64,000 nucleotides of DNA. It comes from Heterostelium multicystogenum. Its lineage: Eukaryota; Evosea; Eumycetozoa; Acytosteliales; Acytosteliaceae. Location of the stretch: the NCBI GenBank assembly GCA_003667245.1, contig RCNN01000063.1, positions 62,001 through 126,000 of the forward strand, in the 5' to 3' direction. Of the stretch, positions 12,501 through 25,700 are shown in pieces (within the stretch, counting starts at the first letter, position 1; every line of letters begins with the position of its first letter). The notes beneath the pieces were generated by a model, which did no database searches, had not been told where the DNA came from, and worked only from the letters and a program-made list of their open reading frames with translations. The position numbers and the translations under genes were made by a program.

Positions 12501-13943
12501 GTTAGTGGATGAAATTCTCCATGTACTTAGCCTTACAAAGCTTCAAAATACCAAGATTGGACCCAATCCAACAATGGGTATTTCACTTGCAAACAGAAAG
12601 AAAGTATCGATTGGAATTGAATTGGCTTCTAATCCCCATTTGCTTTTCCTTGACGAACCTACTTCTGGTCTCGATTCTGCTGCAGCTCTTAAGGTCATGA
12701 ATTGTGTAAGTAAAATTGCTCAATCAGGACGTACTGTTATCTGCACTATCCATCAACCATCCCAAGAAATCTTTGAGCAATTCGATCAGCTCTTGCTTCT
12801 TGGTAAAGGAGAGGTTGTATACTTTGGTGAAACCGGTACCAATTCACAGACAGTTTTGGACTATTTTGCCAAGCAAGGTCACCATTGCCAACCAGAACGT
12901 AATCCATCCGACTTCATTCTTGAAATCGCCGAAAACAATCCAGAAGGCCCAGTAGCTGTATATGCTGCATCGGAAGAAGCAGCAACCACAAACAACAGCC
13001 TTGTCAACAAGACTATTGTGCCTTCAACTGTCGAAGTTCCAAAGTTCAAATCAAGATACAACGCATCTCTCTCAACACAACTCTATGTTTTAACAAAGCG
13101 TGCTTGGATCAAATCATATTCGTCGTCCACAAACCATTTTGATTAGATTCTGCCGTTCTATCATTCCTTCAATTGTCGTCGGAAACTATGTTCTTGCGTC
13201 TGGACAATGATCAATCTGGAGCTCGTAACAAACTTGCTATGATCTATCTTAGTTTCCTCTTTGGTGGTATGGCCTCAATCTCAAAGATCCCATTGGTTAT
13301 TGAAGATCGTTCGGTCTACTATCGGGAGTTTTCTTCAGGTGCCTATCCCTCGTTCCTTTACATCATCGCAGCGGTAATAACAGATCTACCTTTCATTTGT
13401 TTAACAGCATTTTGCTTCTGGATTCCATTCTTCTGGTTGACAGGAATGGATCCAGGACACAATGGATGGAAGTTCTTCTTTACACTTCTTGTCTACCTTC
13501 TCATTGTTATGGCGTATGATAATCTGGCAATGGTCTTTGCCTTTGTTCTTCCAACGATTCCTCTGGCAGTCCTTCTCTCAGGTATGGGACTCAATTTCCT
13601 CGGACTTTTTGGTGCATTCTTTATTCCCCGTGTTAATATTCCAAGCGGCTGGATATGGATGCATTGGCTAACGTTTACGAAGTATGCGTTCGAATCGCTT
13701 GGTGTAACAGAGCTCAAGGACGCAAAATTCGAGTGTCCAGGTGGAAAAGGTCTCTACATTATTCCAGTTGGCAACCAAACTAGAGAGTTTTGTCCAATCC
13801 AGAACGGCAATGTCATGATTGCACGTTATGGTCTCAACACAGATAGACAGTTCTGGAATGTTTTGGTTTTATGTTGTTTCAATTTTGGATTCATAATGCT
13901 ATCATATTTGGCATTGAGATTTATTCGCCACATGAAGAGATAA
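9501..13943 (+). CDS. Full-size ABC transporter, ABCG (PDR-like) family
   Basis: Membrane exporter with reverse layout NBD-TMD-NBD-TMD, about 1350 residues. Exons: 9501..9819, probable small exon 9865..9896, 10108..10729, 10791..10967, 11039..13943. NBD1 has Walker A GAPSSGKS, signature SGGQKRR and Walker B LILMDEPTTGLDS. NBD2 has Walker A GPSGAGKS and LLFLDEPTSGLDS, but its signature is the degenerate ISLANRKKVSIG, as known for this group, so the two ATP sites are probably unequal. Two sets of six hydrophobic helices follow the NBDs. Two one-base insertions (TT at 13119-13120, AAA at 13183-13185) split the last exon; removing them gives RRPQTILIRFCRSIIPSIVVG followed by MFLRLDNDQSGARNK. The small second exon is phase-consistent, but the junction lacks a few residues expected before PGRMVLL, so it is tentative. 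Substrate unknown. Confidence 0.92.
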
Positions 13944-14439
13944 ATAAATCCAATCAAAATAATTTACGAATTTTACTCTTATTTTCTTTGGTGCAAATTC
14001 AATCATTTTGATTTACAATTTTTACACTTTAAACTTGTTTTGGTGACTTTTTTATTAAAAAATTTCAAACAATTTGCGTAACTACAACTTTTCAAGTTGG
14101 ACAAAAAAAGTAATTTAGTTATTGATAAAATCTGGTCAATCCTCCAGTCAAAGATCATTGAATGACATTCATGAAGAACTTTAAAGGAATGGAAAATTTA
14201 TCTACAGAGAATTTTAAATGAAATGGGATTTAATATTTTTACCATATCACTTTGTTTGTATGAACCATTAAAAACTATAAATTGTCATTGGAAACAACTA
14301 TTATTTCATCATACTATCATTTAAAATAAATACATACATAACAACAATTAAATTTATTATTTCAAATTGTAAGTTATAGAAATTTATATAATAAGAAATA
14401 TTCCTAACTCTTTTTTAGAAAAACCCTCTGAAAAAACAA
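13944..14439. other. Intergenic and leader of the small secreted protein
   Basis: AT-rich. An ACTATAAAT box lies near 14275, followed downstream by a probable 5'UTR intron at 14369-14418 (GTAAGT...TTTTTTAG). Nothing else is seen. Confidence 0.45.
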
Positions 14440-14712
14440 ATGCAATTCTTAAAATCAATTTCAGTATTATTTGTTGTCCTTTTGATGCTTTCAATTGTAA
14501 CTGCAAGACCATGTTGTGAAAGCTGTGGCCCTGAAGATGAAAGATGCCAATACAATTGTATTGATTGTAACAGACCAACAACATTTGCCACTCAACCACC
14601 ATGGCCAGAGCCAACCAGTCCATTCCCAGCCGGATCCATCAGCACAACTGGTGGAACTACTAGCTCCACTTCCACAACTGGTAAAACTACTACTTCCACA
14701 ACTACCAAATGA
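14440..14712 (+). CDS. Small secreted Cys/Thr-rich protein
   Basis: 90 residues. A clear signal peptide (MQFLKSISVLFVVLLMLSIV, cleavage likely after TA) is followed by a short cysteine cluster (CCESCGPEDERCQYNCIDC, six Cys in about 20 residues) and then a Pro- and Ser/Thr-rich tail with TTS/STT repeats that is probably O-glycosylated. It is likely exported or bound to the cell surface or matrix. Part of the cluster resembles short Cys-rich modules of dictyostelid extracellular proteins, but I do not recognise a named family. A 5'UTR intron is suggested by GTAAGT at 14369 and TTTTTTAG ending at 14418, 21 bp before the ATG. The gene stands alone between an ABCG transporter and the convergent mon1. 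Confidence 0.78.
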   Translation: MQFLKSISVLFVVLLMLSIVTARPCCESCGPEDERCQYNCIDCNRPTTFATQPPWPEPTSPFPAGSISTTGGTTSSTSTTGKTTTSTTTK

Positions 14713-15012
14713 TTGACCTTGGTCTACAACTCAATTTCTTTGACTATATAATTTAAATTAGTAATTTCACCTGAAATTACTAATTAAATAAAATCTATGG
14801 TGAAATGCATTATTATTATCATTAGGGAGTGGAATTATTAATTAGATATTTATTTAATATAACAGTAAATTTATGACACTCAGCCATAAATAATACCTAT
14901 ATTAAGATTAAATGATTTAAAGGATTTTGTTGATATTACTTTAATTAATATTATTATAAATTGCTGTTTGGATGTGAAATAGATATTTTTTTGATATCAT
15001 ATTATAATTGTA
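14713..15012. other. Convergent spacer with perfect inverted repeat
   Basis: 300 bp between the stop codons of the small secreted gene and mon1. It holds a 14-bp perfect inverted repeat with a 2-nt spacer at 14756-14785, listed separately, and otherwise AT-rich sequence. Confidence 0.5.
14756..14785. repeat. 14-bp perfect inverted repeat
   Basis: Arms AATTAGTAATTTCA and TGAAATTACTAATT are separated by CC, 44 bp after the stop of the secreted-protein gene. It could form a tight hairpin in the 3'UTR or be a factor-binding palindrome. Function is inference. Confidence 0.7.
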
Positions 15013-16774
15013 TTATTGCTGTATAAATAAACTAGACTCATTATCTTTTATCCATTGCAGTAGAAGTGTAAATGATTCGAAAACGTTTTGTTTGCTCTCC
15101 AGTGGCGAAAAGGTTGCATAAAGCTCGTGTGAGCTGGCAACAGCCACCATGACAGTTTCATGCTGACTGGTGTGATAGAAATATTTGTGTGGTTTGGTGC
15201 AAGTGTTGTTCACTCGGTTGGTGATATGTTGATACAGTCTAAACAGTCGTTTCTTCTCATTCTTTTGTATGTAGGGTGCCGTCAGTTTTGGTGATGTCGT
15301 GAAAAGTGTTGATCGCGATTTATACAAGAAGTGTAAAAGGTGTGGCACACCAGTTGATTCCACTGAGTAGCCATGATTCTGTACTGCTTTTGCCAGATCT
15401 TCAGTTAGATTTCTAGACTCTAGCTCCTGCATTTACAACGATAACTAAAGTTAGTTTGCATAATAGCTAAATGCATGATTATGGTCTTGCTTGGTGATAA
15501 CAAACCTTTACAATAGAATCTTTAGATGAACTTAGATGGTAGAATGCCTCTGCCTGAGCAGAGAATAATAATAGACATACTTCTGGCATAATATAACAAA
15601 TGTAGAGATGCAAGAAACCTGAATCATTGAAAATTTGGTAGACATATTGGAGTCCATGTCTCAGACTCTCTAAATGATGATGTTGATGATACAAAGTTCA
15701 TGACAATATGAATATCTAATTTGATTAAGATTACATACATTAATAATATGTCTTTTAATATACTATGTAGTATTATTATTATACCTACCTTGTGGCTTTA
15801 ATGAATATTTCTTATGTTTAACGAAACTAACTAATTTGTTTCCAGCAACAAGTAAAGCAAATCTATGAATAATTATGTTAATATTGTGTTACCAATGTTT
15901 TATAAACAGTCAGCTAATGCAACTTACAATACAGATTCATGTCTATTGTTTTGAAGGATGGTTGTAATCTCATTTCTAGTGTTATAGTTTAATCTTAAAC
16001 AATTTACAGAGTTTAGCAGTATAGATGTATCATTATCGATTGTCTTCATTAGGTTATCCAAGAATTTATCAGTACCTAGGGTTGATATCATCAAGAACGC
16101 AATATATATATTAGTATAGTGATCATGAATGCTGCCCTACTAACATAATTAATATTACCTCCTAATAGATCACGTAGGTCATATTTAGCATCGAATACTG
16201 CTTTCATGTTGGATTGTGTGAGCATAGATACGACTAGAGCATGCATATACTCGAGTTGTGCCGATACTATTTGTGGTGGCTCGTTGGTGTTGTAGATAGA
16301 CACCAGACAGAGAGGATCGCGATGTAGGAATACGAATTTGTATTGGCCAGCAGTAATGTATCGCAGCTCATCCTTCTGTGACTCTACAAACGACGACATT
16401 GCAGAGAGAGTCGCCATGAATGTGTTGAGCTGCACTTCGTCACCATATCTTGAATAAATGGGCTTTCCAGACAGTGAGAAAATGAAGACATGCTTGGAAT
16501 GACTGAACCACTCTGGTGTGGAGCAATCTTCGTGCTGGTACTTTCTCGCGATGATTGGCTTATCGAGATTGGCCAGAGTGGTTTCATCAATCTTTGAGAG
16601 CATTTCATCGATGGTTGGTGCAACCAAACTTGTCTTTGCGTCATCGTCATCATCGAGTGAACCACTGCTGTTGCTATTCTCATCTCCTCCAATCAACAAG
16701 GGCTTTGGTTTGTCTGCAGTGAGCAAATCCTTCTGTTCACCAGCACCATTACCATTGAATTTATCTGACATCAT
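15013..16774 (-). CDS. mon1: Mon1/SAND vacuolar fusion protein
   Basis: Mon1 with Ccz1 is the guanine exchange factor that loads Rab7 on maturing endosomes and phagosomes. Five exons: 16774..16159, 16075..15928, 15862..15789, 15715..15506, 15426..15013, about 486 residues. After an acidic Ser/Asp-rich N-terminal region, the first longin domain starts at [19 protein letters not shown] and runs to [20 protein letters not shown]. Later exons give [18 protein letters not shown] and [12 protein letters not shown] (second longin) and end with [17 protein letters not shown] (third longin), all in family order. One extra base in the A4 run at 15630-15633 breaks exon 4; removing it turns NFQ-stop into NFNDSGF. 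The first of two Met codons is taken as start. The gene is convergent with the small secreted gene. No paralogue is seen here. Confidence 0.92.
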
Positions 16775-17992
16775 GGTGTAGGTACAGTTGTAGTAATAAC
16801 TAATCTATGATCGTTCAATCTAACTAGTTCAGCGCTATAAGCTCCTCGTGAAATTTCAACTACCTTTTATTGAATTTCTTTAGCTCGCAGCAGTAGTAGT
16901 ATCAGCAGTAATAGACGAGCTAGTAGTAAAGTAAATATATTCTCTAAATGATATGGTAATATAATGATATCTATCTATCTATCTACAACATTCAATCATT
17001 AATAATTACTATGGTACTAAAAATAAGCATCAATGTAACATTAAAAAAACAAAAACAAAAAAAAATCTCACTAATAGGAATTTTGCTTTGCAAAGTTCTG
17101 AATGAACAAGTTAGTTGCTTTAGGGGTCTATGTGTTCTTTGACAAAAGCAAAGACATACAAATCTATATTTATATTTCAAATTTCTTCTATGACTATATC
17201 TATCCTTTTACATGTTTTTTTTTTTGCTAAATATTATCAAAACTATTTTCAATCTTATCACATCATTTTATTAAGGATCCTCTTCTCTGAAATCATATCT
17301 ACTCTGATCAATAATATTAAAGTATTTCCATGATAATAGACTTGTTGGAGTAGTGAACTACCAGGCTTTACTTAATGCCCTGCATCTTAAGAGTTTAAGG
17401 ATCTATTTGAAAATCGTTCAACCTTATCTAGTTTAAAAGAAATTCTCATGCTAAGAACAATCAAAAAGTATCATAGATTTAAAAAGGGTATGTTGACTGG
17501 TCCAACATCGAATCAATTTGGTTTGGTTTTAGATTTGATCCCAGTTGTTCAGAATTCATACTGAATTTCATAATACCGAATTTGCAAGCTAAACTGTAAG
17601 ATGAGAAAATAAGATGGATGGTTTTCATAAGTAGATCTCAACAAAATATACAAATTGTAAAAAAAACTAGAGATCGAGATCAGAATGTTGTTTTTTCACT
17701 CAATTGCGAAATTTTTGGTGTTTTTGTTCGGACCTGAATGAAAAAAATCAAGATATTTTGCTATGATTTTTGTATTTAAAAAAAAATCAAAACAAAAACC
17801 ATCTAACAAAACCATTTTTAATAAAATATAACGAAAACAATCGATATTCTGGTCTCCATTAATGGATAGAGAATTTCTGATCGGTTAAAACTGATTAAAA
17901 TTACGATTTGAAACCTGACTAAAGTTTCTAAGAGTGTGTGAGTTTCTTTCAAATCTCAAAACACATTTATCACCTTTCTCACCTTATCAAAG
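16775..17992. other. Divergent intergenic region mon1 / ComC-like 1
   Basis: 1.2 kb, AT-rich, with TCTATCTATCTATC near 16970 and long A/T runs around 17040, 17220 and 17780. Weak ORFs of 60-67 codons on either strand (16992-17180, 17130-17333) have no supporting features. No RNA gene was recognised. Confidence 0.45.
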
Positions 17993-20900
17993 ATGAAATA
18001 TACATATAATAGTTTATATGTATTTATATGTATAATTATAGGTAAATAATAATAATAATAATTATTATTATTAAATTTATATTAATATTGATTTTTTCAA
18101 ATTCAAGTTATTTTCTTAAATCAGAGTAATATTGTAAATGGATTTCCTGTTACTTTGGTTGGAATCTCACCATATGAAAAAAACCTGACGTATACACAAT
18201 TATCCTTAACCGATAACTATTGTGATACATCGTTGTCCATTGTTGTATCCTCGCCATATAGGATTGCCAATGAAGATTGCTCTTCGGGAGGTACCTTTTC
18301 TTTTGCATCTTTTGAAGTTCAAGATCAAATGGAAACGGATCTTGAACATCAATTGATTTACCTCTACATCATGACTTCGCCGGGAATAACAAATGAAACT
18401 CTTGATATCTATATATCGACTACTACATTTCAACTTGGTCCATTCGATTGCAACACGGTACCTCAGTTTTACATTACTCCAATTTCATCGACTAGCTACG
18501 ACCCAGTTGCGAATTCAGTAGTTATGTTGATGCAGACAAACTTTATTAAATCCACACCAGAATTCATAAAATGTTATTCTACCTATTCAAGTAATTACTT
18601 ATGCCAAGCAAAAGCCATCGGTACAAATCTATATAAAGTGGATCTTTATGTATTATCAACAGTGACCTCCATTCCAGATTACATGATGGTTAGTTTCAGT
18701 TATTCAATCTTCACAATGGATTTCAACATTTCAATGAAATTTCCATATAGAATATCGCCAACAACAACATCGACGAACTATTCAACCTTCCCAGTAGCAG
18801 GACAAACCTACAATCTGGATCCATTCCAGGAGTTGGAAATTATTACACTTATAGGTGCTATCAACTCGAGCTCGGTGTTTCTTGCCAATGGATATGGTCC
18901 TACCCCATATAAAAAAGTTGTCCAAGAAAACCAATTTAGTACATACTACTATGTTTATAGACCCTTCTTAGCATTCCCTTTCCTCACCTATAAAATTGAT
19001 AATCAATCAACATTGTTTCTCAATTACACCATCGGTATTACACAAACAGGTAAATATATTTCAATTTCAAAAAAAGTTTTGTACTTAATATAAAGAATAC
19101 TAAACTGTTTTCTAGTCCCATCCAGATCAGGAGATCCTTTGTCTAATAATTTTGATACAGCTTTTGGTGGCTACATATATGAGTATTCATTTTCTTCCCC
19201 ATATGTTCATCCATTCATCTTTAATCTAGTATTGGAAGAACCTGGTATTCAAATACCTCTTACCAATATTCAACCTTCTGTGTACATTAGTGATGCAATA
19301 TATTACTACAGACTAACATTCCCAGTTCATGCAAACTATTCAGGTCTGCTTGCAATTAAAGTAGATGACTCATCTTCAAACAGTTCATCAATAATTATTA
19401 GTAATCAAGGTTAGTATTAAAGTTGTATTTTAATTTGCCTCACTACTAATACCATATCAGATTCTAAGTTCATTATCCGAAAAATTGATGTCTTTACCGT
19501 AACAGCCTCCACCTATTTGTTTAGATTTAATATGTCTTCTAAATATCCAATTCTCCAGGTGACTGTTGAATCCACTACTAAATATGGAAATGATATTTTG
19601 GCCGCTGGTAACCTAACTGATGGTATCTTTGAAATGGAAGTACCAAGAAATATACACAAGACATGTAATATTGTAATATACGATATCCAGAGCTCGATGG
19701 TTTCCTTTAATAATTCAGTTGCTTACAACTCTCACCTTATGACAATTGAACAAAACTTTACAATTGCTGATGCATGTAAGTATTTGCTTTTCCAATAGAA
19801 TTACATAATAGAACAGGATTAACATTTAGACATTAATTGTTAGTTGTCGGTGTTAGAAATATAGAAGTATTCAAATTCGAACCAAATACCTTTGATTTCC
19901 AAAATTCAAAGAGTAACATTTTCTACGGTGCTCTTTACTTTAACTTCACTACCCCAGAAGTCAATATATTTGATTTCGAAATGAATATCATTGGAACTAA
20001 TAATGTCTATCCAGCCGTTTACAACTATACATCTAAGCTATTCAAAGTTGATTTCTTTATAGCACCCAATATGAATGCAGGTGAAGTCCGTTACCAAATT
20101 TATAACACCCCATCTAAAACTATATTGCTAGACTCTTCAGTAATCATTTTGGCACTCAATCAGTCTGCCAATTTGACGGTTACAAATACTGGTAAGTTGT
20201 CTTGAAATTTTTAATAACATAAAGAATCTATTTTATTAACTTTAACATTTCAACATACAGTCACTGATATGCTCCCTCCCATCTTAAAAACGCTCTCTTC
20301 AACAGGAGTTAATGTATCTTTAAATGGAGCTTCTAAACTCATCGGTTGGTACTTTAGCATTGAAGACTATCCATCAGGTTTCAAATATGGTACATTTGAT
20401 GTAGTATCAAACTTGGATTATAAAACAAGAACTTTGGAATTTACAGAAGCAAATAATCTTTTTGCTGGTACTTTATATGACGGAGTTTATACAATGTTTT
20501 TCCAAGTTCCAGGAAATACTGTTTCCCAAGCTTTTTCTATTAGAAACCTTAAACTATATGACCAAACTTTTGGTGAAACTACAAGCGATATTAATGACAG
20601 TTTATCATGGGTACTTGGAGATCCAAGTGCTCAAACTACAATTTATGTAGAAAATACTCGTATGTATTGTTTGAGATTAAACGTATATATATTATTGAAT
20701 CAAATTAACATCCGATTTTTAAATAGCTACCCCTGATACAGATCCTCCCAGCATAGAGAGTTTCAGTTTTACTCCTGATACAGTTGATGTTGGAAGTCTA
20801 AATAGAACTATTGATTTCCAATTGTCTATAATCGATGATGTTTCTGGAATTTCGGATAGACATCCTCCATACGTTATCTTGACTCCAGATATTGGTATCC

Positions 20901-22411
20901 CATTGACTGTTCAACTGGTAAAGGGAAATTCAACTCAATATTACTCTGGAAAATTCGAAATACCATATGGATACTCTATGGGAAATATTTTAGTTTCAGT
21001 AGCTGGAATAGTAGATAACAGTCTTAATAGCATATTCTATACTGCTACTGATATACGTAATTTGAATTTTAATTATTTTATTAAAAGAAAATTTACTTTC
21101 GATCAACCAATACTTGACTCAGCCAGACCGGTCAACGGTGCAGGAGCAGCACTTACTCTTTTTGGAAAATCCTTTGGTGTTAACGACACAAACCTGGTTG
21201 TTATGGTAAACTATAATGATATGAAAGGTTGGAAAGAATATAGTGCAACATTTGTTTCAAGTAGAATTCTTTACAGTTCCAACATTGGCCCAGTTTATAC
21301 TCCGATGATTTCAGTCAAAGTTGTATCATTACAATCAAAGAAAGCTTCCAATGTTATTGATATTATCGCCTACAACATCTCTTTTATGGAGCCAACTCCC
21401 ACACCAACCACTCCTAATTTATGTCCAGGAACTCCACAATGTAACAACAGAGGTACTTGTACACCAAACGGTTGTGAATGTCAGAAGCCATGGACTGGAC
21501 CATCATGCTCATCTCAGACAATTATAATCCCAACTCCTGATCCTCAACCCAATCCAACCACTGGAACAAATGTTACCGATGCTAGTATCAAAAACAATGT
21601 CACTTCAACCATTCAAGTTTTGGAAGTAAGGGAGCTTGACGATTTAGGTCAAATAGTTCAAATCTACAAGATAGATGAATGGTCTTTTATCGACCAATCT
21701 AAGGAAATGAAGAATCCAAGCTACCTCTATACCTCCCAGCTTCAAAAGACATCTACCAACATCAGTGTAACCATTACCTACTATCAAAACCAAACCGATA
21801 TTAAGTTTGGTGACTCTACACTTCAGATTCCTGCGTCCACAATCAAATATTCTATTGGACTTACCAAGTACAATTTCCAAGACCTGAAAAACTCACTTCA
21901 AGTCGTAATGGAGGCCGCCATCAAATCAGATGATAAAGATGCTTGTTCATCATCCCAATACGGAAGTGAAGATGGTTCCAAAGACAATGTCAAGTGGATC
22001 AAAATGAATATTGAAAAGCTCAGTTTATATGGTAGATTCATTGACTTTGGTATCATCGACAACAAACCCATTGAAATTCAAAACAAAATAGTTGACGATG
22101 GTGCATCAAATGATACAGCACAATTTAGATCGATCAAAGTTGGTATAACCTTGCCAGCATACGACATCAATGCTTATCTAGATCCAGATTTCTCCAATCT
22201 TATTGATGTTGAAAAGGATCCTTCCGTTTCATATCTCTGCCAACCGGGCTCAAAAAGCAAACTCTCGAATGGAGCTATTGCCGGTATTGTTGTAGGTGGA
22301 GTTGTATTTTTATCACTGGTGACCGCTACAGCAATTTACTTCAAGATGAAGTCCAAGCGTGGTAAAGAGAACAAGAGAATATCAACAAAATTAAAAGCAA
22401 TGAAACCATAA
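17993..22411 (+). CDS. EGF/ComC-like type I membrane protein, copy 1
   Basis: Large cell-surface protein, about 1338 residues. Proposed exons: 17993..18041, 18125..19049, 19116..19409, 19461..19775, 19844..20191, 20261..20659, 20727..22411. Repeated beta-rich extracellular segments with many N-glycosylation sites lead to an IPT/TIG-like stretch (FGKSFGVNDTNLVVMV). An EGF-like module with six cysteines follows (CPGTPQCNNRGTC ... CECQKPW ... PSC, nt 21421-21510), then a conserved membrane-proximal domain, one membrane helix (GAIAGIVVGGVVFLSLVTA) and a short basic tail. Dictyostelid members of this class include ComC and Tgr-like adhesion and signalling proteins. Internal introns are all phase 1. 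The first exon encodes a short hydrophobic leader, but its join to exon 2 is one base out of phase, so the N-terminus is uncertain. It is a tandem paralogue of the gene at 22799. Confidence 0.82.
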
Positions 22412-22798
22412 TAATAAAGAGGAAAGATTATGTTATGTGAAAAAACAAAACAACCGCAGATGCAATTTCCGCACACAGTAGACTTTTCAGATAAACATAA
22501 AAAACCATATTTTCGTGCAGTCCAGTCCAGAGAAATCAATTTTTTCATAAAGATTTTTGGCTACAAGATCGCTATTTACCTTGCCAAGTCATAATGATAA
22601 AATAACATAAAACAAAAAACTTGTGGTTCCAAATTTATTGATGATGATTTTGTACAATTTTTAAAAATTTAAATTTTTTTTAAAATCGATATTACGAGAA
22701 GATTTTGTCACTGGTAATGAACTATAAATCGTCCTTTAATTGATTGATCATCAGTTTATGAAATTCTATAATTTATCTATCTATACATAAATTTTAAA
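22412..22798. other. Spacer between the tandem ComC-like genes
   Basis: AT-rich 3' flank of copy 1 and promoter of copy 2. An ACTATAAATC box lies near 22723, about 75 bp before the ATG. Nothing else is seen. Confidence 0.45.
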
Positions 22799-25700
22799 AT
22801 GAAATATCTTATTGTAAAATGTATTCTACTGTTTATTTCTTTCAACTACGGTAAGATTTATTGATCTATAACAACAAGTTTCAAAATAATAGTACAAATG
22901 TAAACTAATATTAATAATGAAAACTATAGTATCATGTCAAAATTCTAAATTATTGAATGCTTATGTGGAGCCTTCAATTTCTTTGACTTATAAGGCAAAT
23001 CTTCCTACGATGTGCACCAGTTTTATCACTTTTCAATTTGAATCGAATGGATTAGTTCCTGGTGTCATCAAACCTACAAAAACAAATGTACAATTATACA
23101 ATCCAATTGGCATAGATACTGGAAATACATCTGTAATAACCTATCGCTTTCAAGTTGACTACATAGCTAATGATACCACACTATCATTCCAAATATTAAC
23201 AACACCCCCATATTTTATGACTGTTTCTGCTGGAAAATGCATTGGTAAGATGGTTCTTTTTAACAATCTATTCAAGTGTTAACCAAATTGAATATAGATG
23301 CAAGTTATTTTTGGGACTCTGCTCAATTTTCCAAACCTATATTGGTCAAAAGTGAAATGCAATTAATTGTAAATTTTCCTTCTTACCCAGAAGACATCAT
23401 TTTCACAAATACCCAACAATACAATTGTCAAACGAATGATTCTCTTTTGGCTTGTACAATTTTTCCTCAGTCATACAATACCTATTTAATATATATTTAT
23501 ATTAAATATGTCTATATATCTAATAATATGAATCCATCATTCCAAATCATGATATCTAAAGGAGGAAAGACTTATTTAGAAAAAATAATTGAATCCCTCT
23601 ATCCCTATGGATGTATGTAAAGAATAGAATGATCTTTTATTTAAATCTAACTGTTTTATATAATAGATAAAGAATCTATAAGTTTAGAGTATAGTCTTGT
23701 ACCAGCCAACAACTCAATGATTTCATTGGATACTGTAAGTGAAAGAGATAAAATCAATGGATTGCAAACCATTGTTGCTCTCAATAGTCCTATCATTTAC
23801 TACACCATTGGTTCATACTTTCGTATAAAAGATAAGAACGATACCCATTCGATATATCAATCTTATCTTTCTCAAGGTGGTTACACAAGTGTTTATGCAA
23901 TCCATAGTAAGAATGATCTTCTTTATCACTATCTTATGAATATGAGTACTATACCAGAAGGTAAGAATGTCTTTTATGAATCAAAAAACTTTTATTATTA
24001 ACAAAATATTTCTATAGACAGGTATTTCAATATTAATGGAACGAATACCTTTCTCATTTCACAAACGAGGTCTCTTCATAGAATAAATATATCAAGTAAA
24101 AGTGTTGGATATGTAGATTATATTACTATTAAAACGAATTCAAAAGAGATTCATACCAGTTTAAGCCAAGCAAGAAATACTATTTTTTCAATAGATCACC
24201 CCTACCAATTCCAAACTCCTGGAGATGTCATATTTACTTGGAGATCTTTTAGTAAACTTACTTTGTCTAGCGCAAAAATCAGTAAGTAATCTGGTATTTA
24301 TTGTAAATCAATGTATTAATTCATACATTATGCCTCAAGATTACCCTACTGAAATTAATATCGAGTCTATCAAATTTATTGACTTGAGTATGGGTACCTA
24401 TCTATTTATGATAGAGATAGTTTCACCATCGGAGGTTGTTTCCATTGAGTTATCATCTTTAATGACTTATGGACAATCGAATTTAGTTCGTAAAAGTAGT
24501 CCAAATAATTATTTATATGAGATTATTTTATTTAACTTCCAAATTGTAACTTCTGTAAAAATATTTAATTCTAATGGAAATTACAAAGAGTTTTCAAACT
24601 GGATACCCCTACAATTCAAAGTTTATACTACCATATGTATCTCATGATATAAGTATGTATACATACTATTATATACATAATTATAAATATAGACCTAACC
24701 TTAAATTTTTAGGATATCCTTTTAACGAAAAAACAATATTCAAATTCGAAAAGAATAATATTGATCTTTCCAAAGGACCAGTAGATAATGTTGCAATTAT
24801 GAACTTTACATTGAACGACCCCAGTATGGTTCCAATCTTAACAATCGATAATCTTAGCTTTAATGGGTATTTTGATTTCACAGACAATCTCTTCAAGATT
24901 CCTTTCAAAGTTCCAACCTGTTATCCCATTGGCGAAATCAAATATACAATTTCAAATATTTTTAAGTATACAATCAGTGACTTTTATACTGAGCCACTTA
25001 TTGTAAGCAAGTCAGGTATGTAAATCCAAAAAATGTATACCTAGAAATACTAATGATGTCTATTTAATTGTTTTATAGATGGAGATTTAATACCACCAAT
25101 GATCACCATGATTGATACTGTTGTAAACGATTTTGTTTTATTTCCAGTAGACAATTTCAACATTGTTTTGAATTTGAGTATCATTGATAAAAAAGGGAGG
25201 ATTCTCACATGGAACTATTCAAATCCTATCAAGTATCGATCCATTCCCATATACCTTTGAAATTAATCAAAGTCATTTAATAAGTGGTAATCTAAATAAT
25301 GGTACATACAGAGTCACACTCAACTTTTCAAACTTCACTTGCCAATCTCAAACTCTTCGAATATTCAATGCTACATTATTCGATAGCTCAGGTGTCAATC
25401 TTTATAAATTAGATTTTGTAAATATTGATGCTTTGCTCCCGATTTATGGAACAGTCTGGGAAACTAAATTACAAATCAATATCACTTGTCAGAGTATGTA
25501 GTTTAAAATATATGTATTTAACATTATACTAATATTAATTATTCCTTAGATCCAGTTCCTCAAAATGATAAAGGTCCATCATTGATTTCTTTTACATGCA
25601 ATAGAACTAGTGTAGATGTTGCATCGAATAACAGATTTGTTGAATATAATCTTGTAGTTAATGATACTACAGGAATATCAAGGAGACACATCCCAACTCT

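Noticed and set aside
18043..18075. AAT/ATT inverted repeat in the first intron of ComC-like copy 1
   Set aside because: A simple-sequence palindrome common in AT-rich introns; no specific structure argued.
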